DNA from: Palsa-504 sp050010815
GTDB taxonomy: Bacteria; Actinomycetota; Actinomycetes; Streptosporangiales; Streptosporangiaceae
Assembly: GCA_050010815.1 (NCBI GenBank)
Contig: JBEKKH010000069.1
Span: 1 to 18,964, forward strand
DNA length: 18,964 nt
Direction: 5' to 3'
The stretch's first letter is position 1, and every line of letters starts with the position of its first letter. The position numbers were made by a program, and so were the translations under genes. Below, piece by piece: positions 9,483 to 16,501 of the stretch. The notes below the pieces were generated by a model. That model saw nothing but the letters and a program-made list of their open reading frames with translations. It was not told the origin of the DNA and searched no databases.

Positions 9483-10145
9483 GTGACTTACTCGGGAGAC
9501 GTAAGCGTCGGTGGTTCGCCCGACACTCGTGAGATAGATGGCCTGACGGTGACCAAGATAGCCGTGGGCCCCATGGACAACAATGCCTACCTGCTCCGCT
9601 GCACCAGCACCGGCCAGGCCGTCTTGATCGACGCGGCAAACGAGGCGAGCCGGCTGATCGAGCTGATCGGTGACACGCCGGTCGGCTGGATCGTGACGAC
9701 CCACCAGCACGGCGATCACTGGCAGGCGCTGGCTGAGGTGCAGAAGTACACCGGCGCGGAGGTAGTGGCGCACCCGGCCGACGCGGACGGGCTGCCGGTC
9801 CCGGTCGGCCGCCTGGTCAGGCATGGTGACGTGCTGACCTTCGGTGACGCCACGGTGTCCTTCATCCACCTGCGCGGCCACACGCCAGGCAGCATCGCGG
9901 TCTGCTACGACGCGGACGGCCGGCTGCCCGGTGAGCCGCACGTGTTCACCGGGGACTCGCTGTTCCCCGGCGGCGTGGGCAAGACGAACTCGCCCGAGGA
10001 CTTCGCGTCCCTGCTCACCGACGTGAGCGAGCGGCTGTTCGATCCGCTCCCCGATGCGACCTGGGTCTACCCGGGGCACGGCCAGGACACGACGCTAGGC
10101 ACGGAGCGTCCCCATCTCGGCGAGTGGCGCGAACGCGGCTGGTAA
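9483..10145 (+). CDS. MBL-fold metallo-hydrolase (glyoxalase II-like)
   Basis: This is a cytoplasmic metallo-beta-lactamase-fold hydrolase, 220 aa. The metal-binding motif THQHGDHW gives H74, H76, D78 and H79. The remaining ligands are H133 (RGHTPGS), D158 (FTGDSLF) and H199 (YPGHG), so a complete dinuclear metal site is predicted. Overall layout resembles hydroxyacylglutathione hydrolases, but actinobacteria usually lack glutathione, so a mycothiol thioester or another substrate is more likely; this is inference. I recall that a gene of this type commonly lies near uvrA in streptomycetes, which fits the present location two genes away. GTG 9483 is the chosen start, with a -10 box 6 bases before it. 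It converges on the ArsR-SRPBCC gene with 13 bases between stops. Confidence 0.88.
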   Translation: MTYSGDVSVGGSPDTREIDGLTVTKIAVGPMDNNAYLLRCTSTGQAVLIDAANEASRLIELIGDTPVGWIVTTHQHGDHWQALAEVQKYTGAEVVAHPADADGLPVPVGRLVRHGDVLTFGDATVSFIHLRGHTPGSIAVCYDADGRLPGEPHVFTGDSLFPGGVGKTNSPEDFASLLTDVSERLFDPLPDATWVYPGHGQDTTLGTERPHLGEWRERGW

Positions 10146-10158
10146 CCTCGGCCGCTGA

Positions 10159-10929
10159 TCACCGGTCGCCGATCCGCCGCTTGGGCCGGTCCGGCCGGGG
10201 CGCCACGGGCAGGCTCAGATCGCTGGCGCGGGCCACCCCGGCCTGGAGGCGGCCGAGGACGATCGCCCAGGCCCCCTCCATGAATTCGGCCTGGGCGGCG
10301 GTATCGACCAGCTGGTGGACCTCGACGTGCGCGCCCTGGTCCCTGGGCGCGACCCGGAGGTACCCGGTCAGCTGGTCGCCGGGGACGGGCACGTTACCGT
10401 CGTCGAAGTCCCAGCACATGGCGATGAGCTCGGGCGGGCAGACGAGCTCATACCGGCCCTGCACGTTCGTCCCCCACTCCATCGTGCAGGCGAAACGCCC
10501 GTCTTCCAGGGTGACGGGCACGCCCAGCCAGCGGGAGTAGACAACGGGATCGGTAAAGGCAGCGAACGTCACCGCCTGGCTGGTGCTGACGTCAGTGCTG
10601 GCCACCACGACCGGCTTGGTGCGGACGCGGGAGGCAGCCCGTTCGGGGGCGTCGTCGGCGTTGGTCCATTTGGTGGGGCTGTGCAGGGCGGCGTGCAGGC
10701 CGCGGAGGGTTTCCGGGCAGGCGCGGTAGCGGCGCGAGGTGCCGACCGCGGTGCTCGCGGCCAGGCCAGCCTCACGCAGGACCGCCAGATGCTGGGAGAT
10801 CGTCGGCTTGGTCACCGGGAAGGCGGCCGCGATGTCCCCCGCCGACAGCTCCTGGTCCCAGATCAAGGTGAGGATCTCGCGCCGGATAGGCGAGCTCAGC
10901 GCCGCCAGCACCTTCTGGATATCCCGCAC
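10159..10929 (-). CDS. ArsR-family HTH fused to an SRPBCC (AHSA1-like) domain
   Basis: The protein (256 aa) joins two domains. Residues 1-90 are an ArsR-type winged helix, starting VRDIQKVLAALSSPIRREIL, with recognition helix region VTKPTISQHLAVLREAGL and a wing ending SRRYRA. No metal-binding Cys pair typical of metal sensors is seen in the HTH part. Residues about 115-235 form an SRPBCC/AHSA1-like domain (AFTDPVVYSRWLG, then GRYELVCPPELI), a fold that holds hydrophobic ligands. A one-component regulator that senses a lipophilic molecule is the likely role. GTG 10929 is chosen because AGGAGG lies 4 bases upstream; the open frame to 11001 is then leader. Upstream, CTTACCT occurs twice (10984-10990 and 11040-11046), but too far apart to be a clear operator. 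Confidence 0.87.
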   Translation of the reverse strand: MRDIQKVLAALSSPIRREILTLIWDQELSAGDIAAAFPVTKPTISQHLAVLREAGLAASTAVGTSRRYRACPETLRGLHAALHSPTKWTNADDAPERAASRVRTKPVVVASTDVSTSQAVTFAAFTDPVVYSRWLGVPVTLEDGRFACTMEWGTNVQGRYELVCPPELIAMCWDFDDGNVPVPGDQLTGYLRVAPRDQGAHVEVHQLVDTAAQAEFMEGAWAIVLGRLQAGVARASDLSLPVAPRPDRPKRRIGDR

Positions 10930-11093
10930 CTTGCCTCCTGACGCCCCTCGCCCGCCGACATGCTGACTGGCTCCGAGGCCGTGCTTACCTTGGTGAAGCA
11001 CCCGCTGGGCCCAGGGGACACCTGGCTCGGCGAAACGATCTTACCTAGCGAGACATCCGCCGGCCGCTGGGATCGCTGAAGGGGGCGGCGAGT

Positions 11094-11441
11094 TCATGAC
11101 CCGGCTGCGATGCCCCGGGCATCGAAGGCCACCCTGATCCTGGTGATCTTGCCGTCCTCGACGTGCATCCAGTTCGCGACCGGGACCGGATCAGCCACGC
11201 TGGTGGCCAGGTCGAACCAGGTCAGGACGTCGGATCCGGCGACGAAGACCTTGCGGACCTCGATGCCGGTCATGATCCGCGACATGCCTTCAAGCCCCCG
11301 CTGACATCCGTCGGCCCCGGTAACCTGGCCGAGCGGTCCGGCGAAGTCCACCTCGTCGGCGAGCACCGAACGAAGCCGGGTGAAGTCACGGGCCTGCCAG
11401 GCCTCGAAGTAGGTAGCGGCTGCGGCTGTGGCCTCAGACAT
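11094..11441 (-). CDS. SnoaL-like / NTF2-like protein
   Basis: This is a single-domain NTF2-fold protein of 115 aa. The start AAAATYFEAWQARDFTRL, the middle DEVDFAGPLG and the end WMHVEDGKITRIRVAFD follow the SnoaL-like pattern of a cone-shaped pocket. Family members range from polyketide cyclases to ligand-binding or catalytically inactive proteins, so no reaction can be assigned. There is no signal peptide. ATG 11441 is preceded by AAAGGA with a 7-base spacer. It lies between the ArsR-SRPBCC gene, in the same direction with a 164-bp gap, and the GNAT gene, also in the same direction. Gaps are large enough that each is probably transcribed separately. Confidence 0.8.
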   Translation of the reverse strand: MSEATAAAATYFEAWQARDFTRLRSVLADEVDFAGPLGQVTGADGCQRGLEGMSRIMTGIEVRKVFVAGSDVLTWFDLATSVADPVPVANWMHVEDGKITRIRVAFDARGIAAGS

Positions 11442-11572
11442 GGCACGGTCCTTTCCGTTGATTGCGTATCTTCAGCGTGCCTGAGCGCGAGCTAGAAGTC
11501 CAAGAGATGTTCATTCTCCGAACCGGAACCATTAGTTATAGAAGCTGGTCAATGGGGTGGAGGGTGGGAAGT

Positions 11573-11592
11573 CGTCACGCCTCGTTGTGACG
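11573..11592 (-). terminator. Weak hairpin after the GNAT gene
   Basis: CGTCAC and GTGACG form a 6-bp stem with an 8-base loop immediately after the GNAT stop codon. The stem is short and there is no T tract, so the assignment is tentative. Confidence 0.25.
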
Positions 11593-12177
11593 CTAGTCCC
11601 CCAGGGTTCGCCGGTAGCGGACTTCGCGGACGCCGCCGAGACGTTCGAGCAGGTTGGTGGCGCCGTCCGGCGTGAATCCCGCCCGTTCGTAGAACCTGCG
11701 GGCCCGGCTGTTGTCCAGCAGCACCCACAGCACGATGACCTGATACGCAGCGCCGGCGACCCGGCCTAGGACCTGGTCCATGAGCGCCCGCCCGGTGCCG
11801 GTCGACCACCAGGCCGGGTGGACATACAGCGCGTAGAGTTCGGCGGTCTGGCCGTCCCGGCCCGCATCGGTCAGCGGATGCGGCCACGGCTCGGTCAGCA
11901 CGTTTACCTCAGGCCCGTAGGAGGCGTAGCCGACGATGCCGGGCCTGGCCGGAACCCGTGCACCCGGCGCGTCCCGCTCCCCCGCCTCGGCGACAATGAT
12001 CTTCTGCCACGGCCGGGTCCGGTACGTCTGGCGCACCCGCGCCCCGTCATCGGGTGCGGTGGCGCGATCGATGACCTCGCGGGCGATGATGCCCTCGTAG
12101 GCGGCGAACCAGCCTTCCCGCTGGACCGCCGCGATCTGCGCCGCGTCCGCGGCCGAACCCACTCGGATCACCACCAC
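11593..12177 (-). CDS. GNAT family N-acetyltransferase
   Basis: This is an acetyl-CoA-dependent N-acetyltransferase of 194 aa, cytoplasmic. The N-terminus (VIRVGSAADAAQIAAVQREGWFAAYEGII) is typical of GNAT proteins. The core strand and pyrophosphate loop read ELYALYVHPAWWSTGTGRAL, around residues 113-132. The usual Q/R-x-x-G-x-G loop is present as W-S-T-G-T-G, with Trp in the first position. The C-terminal motif VLLDNSRARRFYERAGF is a strong GNAT signature. The substrate is unknown. GTG 12177 is the first of several GTG codons in a row (12177, 12174) with no clear Shine-Dalgarno sequence, so the start may be off by a few codons. It diverges from the secreted propeller gene at 12380. Confidence 0.85.
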   Translation of the reverse strand: MVVIRVGSAADAAQIAAVQREGWFAAYEGIIAREVIDRATAPDDGARVRQTYRTRPWQKIIVAEAGERDAPGARVPARPGIVGYASYGPEVNVLTEPWPHPLTDAGRDGQTAELYALYVHPAWWSTGTGRALMDQVLGRVAGAAYQVIVLWVLLDNSRARRFYERAGFTPDGATNLLERLGGVREVRYRRTLGD

Positions 12178-12179
12178 CC

Positions 12180-12226
12180 GGACACGCTAGCGAACCGGCG
12201 AACCCGCTAGCGAGTCCGCAGCGCAC
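12180..12226. repeat. Paired CGCTAGCGA repeats upstream of the secreted propeller gene
   Basis: The 8-bp palindrome CGCTAGCG occurs at 12185-12192 and 12205-12212. The first copy lies in GGACACGCTAGCGAA, which recurs exactly at 13849-13863 beyond the propeller gene. The second copy continues as CGCTAGCGAGTCCGCAGCGC, matching 13854-13873 at 19 of 20 bases. The right-hand copy overlaps the end of the pucR-type gene. Confidence 0.6.
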
Positions 12227-12344
12227 CGAATGAGGCCTTTGTCCGCATTGAAATTTACTCATTTAGTAACATCAGTGCAGGTTGGGGTGTAAACCATCTA
12301 GATAGCTGGTGCGTCTTCACTAACAGCATTAGCCGTCGCCAGGG

Positions 12345-12379
12345 TGGGCGATCTCCCCTGGTCGCCCAAGGGGGGAACC
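12345..12379 (+). promoter_or_regulatory. Possible ribosome-binding-site-masking fold
   Basis: TGGGCGA (12345-12351) pairs with TCGCCCA (12362-12368) as a 7-bp stem. The loop contains CCCCT (12355-12359), which can pair with AGGGG (12369-12373), the Shine-Dalgarno sequence of the TTG start at 12380. Together these would make an H-type pseudoknot that hides the ribosome-binding site. The A/T-richer promoter region is further upstream (12235-12300). The final GGGGGGAACC resembles the end of c-di-AMP riboswitches, but the rest of that aptamer is not seen. Confidence 0.3.
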
Positions 12380-13801
12380 TTGCGCAAACACCTCATCGCA
12401 CTAGCTACAGCGGGCGGGCTGGTGGCGCTCTGCACCACCGCCGTGCAGTCCGCGTCGGCCCAGGGAGTGGGCGGAGTATCGCCCCCGGCTGGGGTAGTTT
12501 CGTCCACACCGGTCACCGATACGCCGCACCTGAAGACCACGGACGACAATCCGACCCAGCAGATCCGCCAGATCGTGCAGTGCGGCAACACGATGTACGC
12601 CGTCGGCTCGTTCACCACGATCATCCGGGAGAGCAGTACCTACACCCGCTCCGACATCGTCAGCTTCAGCGCCACCGCGCCTTACGCGGTGAGTTCGCTG
12701 GCCCCGGCTGTCTCGGGCAGCGACATCAACTCGATCGCCTTCAACGGCAGCAACTGCGCAGACGCCTACATCGGCGGGGACTTCACCTCGGTCAACGGTA
12801 CGAGCGTCAAGAACGTCGCCGAGATCAGCACGACCACGGGAAACGTGGTCACCACCTTCGGGCACAGCGCCGGCGGCTCGGTGCAGACGGTGCTTGGCGT
12901 CGCCGGGCACATTCTGGTCGGCGGCTACTTCACCTCCATCAACGGCAGCAGCGCCGACCCCTACTTTACGAGCCTGAACCCGACCACAGGCAGTGACGAC
13001 GGGTTCCTGAGGCTGAACATCTCGGGGAACTACAACTTCCCCGGCGTGTCCAGCAACGCGACCAGGGTGTTCAACCAGGCTCTGTCTCACAGCGGCCAGC
13101 TCGACTTGGTCATGGGTGACTTCACCTCGGTGGGCGGGCTGGCGCGGCAGCAGATCTTCATGCTGAACCTGGCGACCACCCCGGCCACGGTAACCGGCTG
13201 GAGTTCGCCGCAGTGGGACGGCAGCCAGGGCGAGGCGACACCGTCCGATCCCACCAACGGGTATCCCTACGAGTGCGCCACGGTGGAGCCGTTCTACATC
13301 CAGGCTGCGGCCTGGTCCCCGACTGACTCGGAGATTTACATCGGCACCACGGGCTACCACCCGAACGGCTGGCCCACCGGGGAGACGCCGCGGAACGGGC
13401 TGTGCGACGTAGCGGCGGCGTTCCCGGCGACCCAGAGCGAGGTGCTGGACACCTGGATCAACTACACGGGCTGCGACTCGCTGTACGCGGCCGCCGCCGA
13501 CGCCAACGCCGCATACTTCGGCGGGCATGAACGGTACTCGATGAACCCCAACGACTGCGACGCGCTGGGCCCGGGCGGATACAACGCACCTGGCATGGAG
13601 GGCCTGCAGCCGACCACAGGGGACTTGTTCGTAAACTCGGCGGGCAACGCCGGCTATTACAGCCGGGCGCGCGGCCTCGGCGCGGACGACATGCTGGCGA
13701 CCAGCGCCGGCCTGTGGATCGCCAGCGACAACTTCGACGGCAGCCAGACGTGCGGCAGCGCGACGAATCTCGCGGGCATCTGCTTCCTGCCTTACACCTA
13801 G
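12380..13801 (+). CDS. Secreted beta-propeller-like protein
   Basis: This is an exported protein of 473 aa. The start MRKHLIALATAGGLVALCTT, followed by AVQSASAQG, is a standard Sec signal peptide with cleavage predicted after residue 27. Repeats of the type GGDFTSVNG occur near residues 75, 132, 181 and 245, each beginning a short beta-rich unit, as in delta-60 (DUF5122-like) propellers. A further FGGHERYS unit lies in the C-terminal half. Several Cys residues (for example C68 and C126) could form disulphides outside the cell. No catalytic motif or cell-wall anchor is visible, so it is probably released. TTG 12380 is chosen because AAGGGGGG lies 4 bases upstream and the signal peptide begins there; GTG 12344 is an alternative. 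The ligand or substrate is unknown. Confidence 0.75.
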   Translation: MRKHLIALATAGGLVALCTTAVQSASAQGVGGVSPPAGVVSSTPVTDTPHLKTTDDNPTQQIRQIVQCGNTMYAVGSFTTIIRESSTYTRSDIVSFSATAPYAVSSLAPAVSGSDINSIAFNGSNCADAYIGGDFTSVNGTSVKNVAEISTTTGNVVTTFGHSAGGSVQTVLGVAGHILVGGYFTSINGSSADPYFTSLNPTTGSDDGFLRLNISGNYNFPGVSSNATRVFNQALSHSGQLDLVMGDFTSVGGLARQQIFMLNLATTPATVTGWSSPQWDGSQGEATPSDPTNGYPYECATVEPFYIQAAAWSPTDSEIYIGTTGYHPNGWPTGETPRNGLCDVAAAFPATQSEVLDTWINYTGCDSLYAAAADANAAYFGGHERYSMNPNDCDALGPGGYNAPGMEGLQPTTGDLFVNSAGNAGYYSRARGLGADDMLATSAGLWIASDNFDGSQTCGSATNLAGICFLPYT

Positions 13802-13811
13802 ATCACCGGTC

Positions 13812-13846
13812 GCTGGCCGGTGCCTCAGGCTGAGGCACCGGCCAGC
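13812..13846. terminator. Strong bidirectional hairpin terminator
   Basis: A perfect 16-bp stem (GCTGGCCGGTGCCTCA and its complement TGAGGCACCGGCCAGC) closes a 3-base loop between the convergent propeller and pucR-type genes, 9 bases from both stop codons. No T tract follows on either strand. Confidence 0.75.
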
Positions 13847-13848
13847 CT

Positions 13849-13873
13849 GGACACGCTAGCGAATCCGCAGCGC
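13849..13873. repeat. Right-hand copy of the CGCTAGCGA repeat
   Basis: GGACACGCTAGCGAA plus TCCGCAGCGC matches the two repeats at 12180-12226. It overlaps the last codons and stop of the pucR-type gene, where it encodes the C-terminal ALRIR. Together with the left copies it brackets the secreted propeller gene. Confidence 0.6.
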
Positions 13874-15469
13874 CAGGAAGAAATCCACCTGGTCAGCTAG
13901 CGATGACAGGTCGCGCCCGGTGAGCTCCTCGATCCGCCTGATCCGGTACCGCACGGTGTTGACGTGCACATACATCGCGGCGGCGCAGGCGTTCGGAGAA
14001 CCAGAGCAGGCCAGGTATTCGCGCAGCGTGGGCACCAGCTCGGCCCGGTGCCGCTGGTCGTAGGCCAGCAGCGGGCCGATCATGCGCTGGCGGAAGGACC
14101 TCAGCACGCTGCCAGGGACGGTGGCGAGCAAGAGCTCGTGCGAGGCCACCTCGTCCGAGGTCACGATCGTGATGGCCGCCTCGGAGCGAAGCGCGGCGAG
14201 CCGCCGCGCGCTGCTCGCCTCGTGCAGCGCGCCGGTCAGCGCCACCACCCCGGTGGCGGGCGCGCTGACGCCGACGCTGAGCCTGACCCGGGAGCGATCA
14301 GCCGCCACGGCCGGCTGGGCCGCACGGAGCCGGGCCGCGAAGGCGTGGGCCGCTGAGCCATCGTCGCCGGCGGAGTCTGGTTCGGTTCCCGGCGGCAGCG
14401 GGACGACCATGATGATCTCTTCGCCAAGGGGTCCGACGAGCGTTCCCTCGGCCAGCGGCAAGGCCATTTCCTCGGCCAGCTCATAGCGCCAGCGATCGGC
14501 GTTCTGGCCGGCCACCCGGTCTGCCTCCGCGCACATCGCGGCGACGAGAAAGCGGCCGTCGGGAGGCAGCCCCACCGCTCGCATCAGGGAGGCGATCTCG
14601 ACCGGAGCGGCTCCTTCCGCTCCCCCGGACGCGAGCATGGTGATGATCGCCTCGGCCAGCTTGCGGTCCCCGGTGCGGCTGGCATCGAGCCTGGCCCGCT
14701 CGAGGGCCACGTCCGCGGCGAGCTCGGCGACGGATTCACGCAGTTCGTGCGGCCAGTCCTGCTCTCGTCCCGCGCAGGCCAGGAACCAGCTGGTGATGTG
14801 CGGCTCGCCGCTCACGCCGAACAGCGAGTACCTCTCGGTGCCGCCGCCTGACCCGGTCACCTCGGCCACGGTAGGCAGCCGGTCCGCCTTGAGGAACTCG
14901 CACGCCAGCCCGAGCGCCACCGGTCCGGGCAAGGACGCCCCGGTGCCGCCCACCACCCGGCCCATCGGAGTCAGCAGCCAGCATTCGGCGCCGAGCTCGC
15001 GGACCATCAGGCGGAACATCGCATCCAGGCCCGCTCCCTGCGCTACCGCGGAGAGCAGCAGCCTGCGGCGCCCAAGCACCCGGGTCATGGCGGTCGCCCG
15101 GTCTCCGTTCAGCCGCCGTCCTACCTCGTCGGTGACCACGGCGAACGAGGTCTCGGGGGGCACCGCGAGCAGGGCGACGCCGTGCCGCCCGCACGCCTGG
15201 ATCACCTCGGGCGGCACCTGGCCCAGCGCCTCACCGGCCCCGAGAACCGCGGTTCCCGCCTTGGCCAGGACGGTCACGAACCGGTCGGCGTCGCCGGGCT
15301 CGCGGCACCACATCATGCCGGTCAGGACCAGGTCCCCTGGGGTCAGGTACCGTCCGGGATCGGGCAGGTCGGTGGTGTATACGTGCTTGATCGCCCGGTC
15401 CAGGCCGGTGACGTCCGTCAGCAGCCGCAGACCGAGACCTGGCACGTCGAGCAGGTCCCGCACGCGCAA
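13856..15469 (-). CDS. pucR: PucR family transcriptional regulator of purine catabolism
   Basis: This is a DNA-binding regulator of 537 aa. The N-terminal PucR domain (about residues 3-125) contains VRDLLDVPGLGLRLL, TTDLPDPGRYLTPGDLVLTG and ALLAVPPETSFA. A central CdaR/GGDEF-like region follows. The C-terminal PucR-type HTH (about 470-530) contains LREYLACSGSPNACAAAMYVHVNTVRYRIRRIEELTG. It diverges from uraD-uraH-uox, so it most likely controls that operon, as PucR does for purine genes in Bacillus; whether it activates or represses is not known here. TTG 15469 is chosen because an almost perfect GGAGGTGAT Shine-Dalgarno sequence lies 7 bases upstream. ATG 15508 and GTG 15463 are alternatives with poorer context. 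It may respond to a pathway intermediate such as urate or allantoin. Confidence 0.88.
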   Translation of the reverse strand: MRVRDLLDVPGLGLRLLTDVTGLDRAIKHVYTTDLPDPGRYLTPGDLVLTGMMWCREPGDADRFVTVLAKAGTAVLGAGEALGQVPPEVIQACGRHGVALLAVPPETSFAVVTDEVGRRLNGDRATAMTRVLGRRRLLLSAVAQGAGLDAMFRLMVRELGAECWLLTPMGRVVGGTGASLPGPVALGLACEFLKADRLPTVAEVTGSGGGTERYSLFGVSGEPHITSWFLACAGREQDWPHELRESVAELAADVALERARLDASRTGDRKLAEAIITMLASGGAEGAAPVEIASLMRAVGLPPDGRFLVAAMCAEADRVAGQNADRWRYELAEEMALPLAEGTLVGPLGEEIIMVVPLPPGTEPDSAGDDGSAAHAFAARLRAAQPAVAADRSRVRLSVGVSAPATGVVALTGALHEASSARRLAALRSEAAITIVTSDEVASHELLLATVPGSVLRSFRQRMIGPLLAYDQRHRAELVPTLREYLACSGSPNACAAAMYVHVNTVRYRIRRIEELTGRDLSSLADQVDFFLALRIR

Positions 15470-15517
15470 GGAATCACCTCCGGGTGATGAAACGTTCCCG
15501 CGCACCATAGCTGGCCA

Positions 15518-15554
15518 TTGTTTAGCGAAAGCTACAAAACGACGTGCGTCACGT
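15518..15554. promoter_or_regulatory. Candidate operators between pucR and uraD
   Basis: Two inverted repeats lie in the 145-bp divergent gap. TTGTTTAGC-GAAA-GCTACAAAA (15518-15539) matches at 7 of 9 arm positions. ACGTG-CGT-CACGT (15542-15554) is a 13-bp palindrome with perfect 5-bp arms. A TATGGT -10-like box for the pucR side is present at 15505-15510 on the minus strand. They are likely sites for PucR or another pathway regulator. Confidence 0.45.
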
Positions 15555-15614
15555 TACCCGTGTTCGTGGCCGGGCGGCTGCCGATGGTTCGGCCGGTCCT
15601 GATTGGATGCTCAC

Positions 15615-16163
15615 ATGGCCACCTCCAGCCCGCAGGCGTCCGCGCTGGCGGCCTTCGACGCGGCCGCCCCGGCGGCCGCTGAGCGGGATGTCCTTACCTG
15701 CTGTGCCAGCCGGGCCTTCGCCAGGGCGATCACCGCCGGGCGCCCCTACCGTGAGCCTGGTGCCCTCGACGCCGCCGTGGTCGCTGCGTTCACGGCTTTG
15801 AGCTGGGACGATATCCTTGAGGGCATGAGCGCGCACCCGCGGATCGGAGATCGGTCCGCCCAGGCCACCCGGGCCAGGTCGCGAGGCTGGTCGGCGGCCG
15901 AGCAGGGCTGGTCGGCGGCCGAGCAGTCAGGCGCCGCGGCGGCCGGTGAGGTGGTACGCCAGGGCCTGGCGGATGGCAATCTGGCCTACGAGGAACGCTT
16001 CGGACATGTCTTCCTGATCTGCGCCACCGGCTTGTCCGGGGCGGAGATGCTGACGCAACTGCGGGCCAGGCTTGCCCATGACGACAGTACGGAACGGACC
16101 GTGGTGCGTCGGGAACTGCTGAAGATAACGCAGCTGCGGATGGCGAAGCTGCTGAGCCGATGA
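15615..16163 (+). CDS. uraD: 2-oxo-4-hydroxy-4-carboxy-5-ureidoimidazoline decarboxylase
   Basis: OHCU decarboxylase converts the unstable OHCU to (S)-allantoin, the third step from urate. The 182-aa protein carries the catalytic His in SAHPRIGD (H74), the family element SAAEQ and the strongly conserved YEERFGHVFLICATG near residues 125-139. The C-terminal helix (ELLKITQLRMAKLL) is typical. It is unusual in having GWSAAEQ twice in a row (residues 91-97 and 98-104), from an exact 21-bp tandem duplication. ATG 15615 is chosen; TTG 15603 is a weak alternative and no strong Shine-Dalgarno sequence is visible. It overlaps uraH by 4 bases (ATGA), which indicates translational coupling in one operon. 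Confidence 0.92.
   Translation: MATSSPQASALAAFDAAAPAAAERDVLTCCASRAFARAITAGRPYREPGALDAAVVAAFTALSWDDILEGMSAHPRIGDRSAQATRARSRGWSAAEQGWSAAEQSGAAAAGEVVRQGLADGNLAYEERFGHVFLICATGLSGAEMLTQLRARLAHDDSTERTVVRRELLKITQLRMAKLLSR
15885..15926 (+). repeat. Exact 21-bp tandem duplication inside uraD
   Basis: GGCTGGTCGGCGGCCGAGCAG occurs twice with no mismatch, 15885-15905 and 15906-15926, adding seven residues in frame. Perfect identity suggests a recent event. Confidence 0.85.
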
Positions 16164-16498
16164 GCCTGTCCACGCACGTGCTCGACGCGACGACCGGACG
16201 TCCCGCACCCGGCCTGGCGGTGCGGCTCGAGCGCGCCGGCGATGGCGGGTGGGCGGCGGCCGGAGCGGGGACGACCGGCCCCGACGGGCGGCTGCACCTG
16301 CCCGGCGAGGCGGGGGGCGCGACCGTGCCTGGGGTCTATCGCGTCACCTTCGACAGCGGAGGGTACTTCGGCGCGCGCGGAGCGGCCACGTTCTACCCGG
16401 AGGTCTCGATCACGTTCGAGGTGACCGAGCCGGGCGAGCATTACCACGTGCCGCTGCTGCTCAGCCCGTTCGCCTATTCCACCTACCGGGGGAGCTGA
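16160..16498 (+). CDS. uraH: 5-hydroxyisourate hydrolase
   Basis: HIU hydrolase (transthyretin-like) opens 5-hydroxyisourate to OHCU. It is a small cytoplasmic tetramer in known cases. The 112-aa protein has the family ends intact: LSTHVLDATTGRPAPGL with H6 at the start, PDGR with R44 in the middle, EHYHVPLLLSPFAYSTYRGS at the end. H6, R44, H96 and the terminal YRGS motif are the expected active-site elements. It starts inside the uraD stop codon (ATGA overlap) and its own stop lies 3 bases before the urate oxidase start, consistent with a single translation-coupled operon. No anomaly is visible. Confidence 0.95.
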   Translation: MSLSTHVLDATTGRPAPGLAVRLERAGDGGWAAAGAGTTGPDGRLHLPGEAGGATVPGVYRVTFDSGGYFGARGAATFYPEVSITFEVTEPGEHYHVPLLLSPFAYSTYRGS

Positions 16499-16501
16499 AC
16501 C

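Noticed and set aside
10984..11046. Repeated CTTACCT upstream of the ArsR-SRPBCC gene as its operator
   Set aside because: Only 7 bases are shared and they are 56 bases apart, without dyad symmetry expected for an ArsR dimer.
12301..12379. c-di-AMP (ydaO-type) riboswitch before the secreted protein gene
   Set aside because: Only the terminal GGGGGGAACC resembles the class. The long conserved core and paired helices are not found in the ~200 bases upstream.
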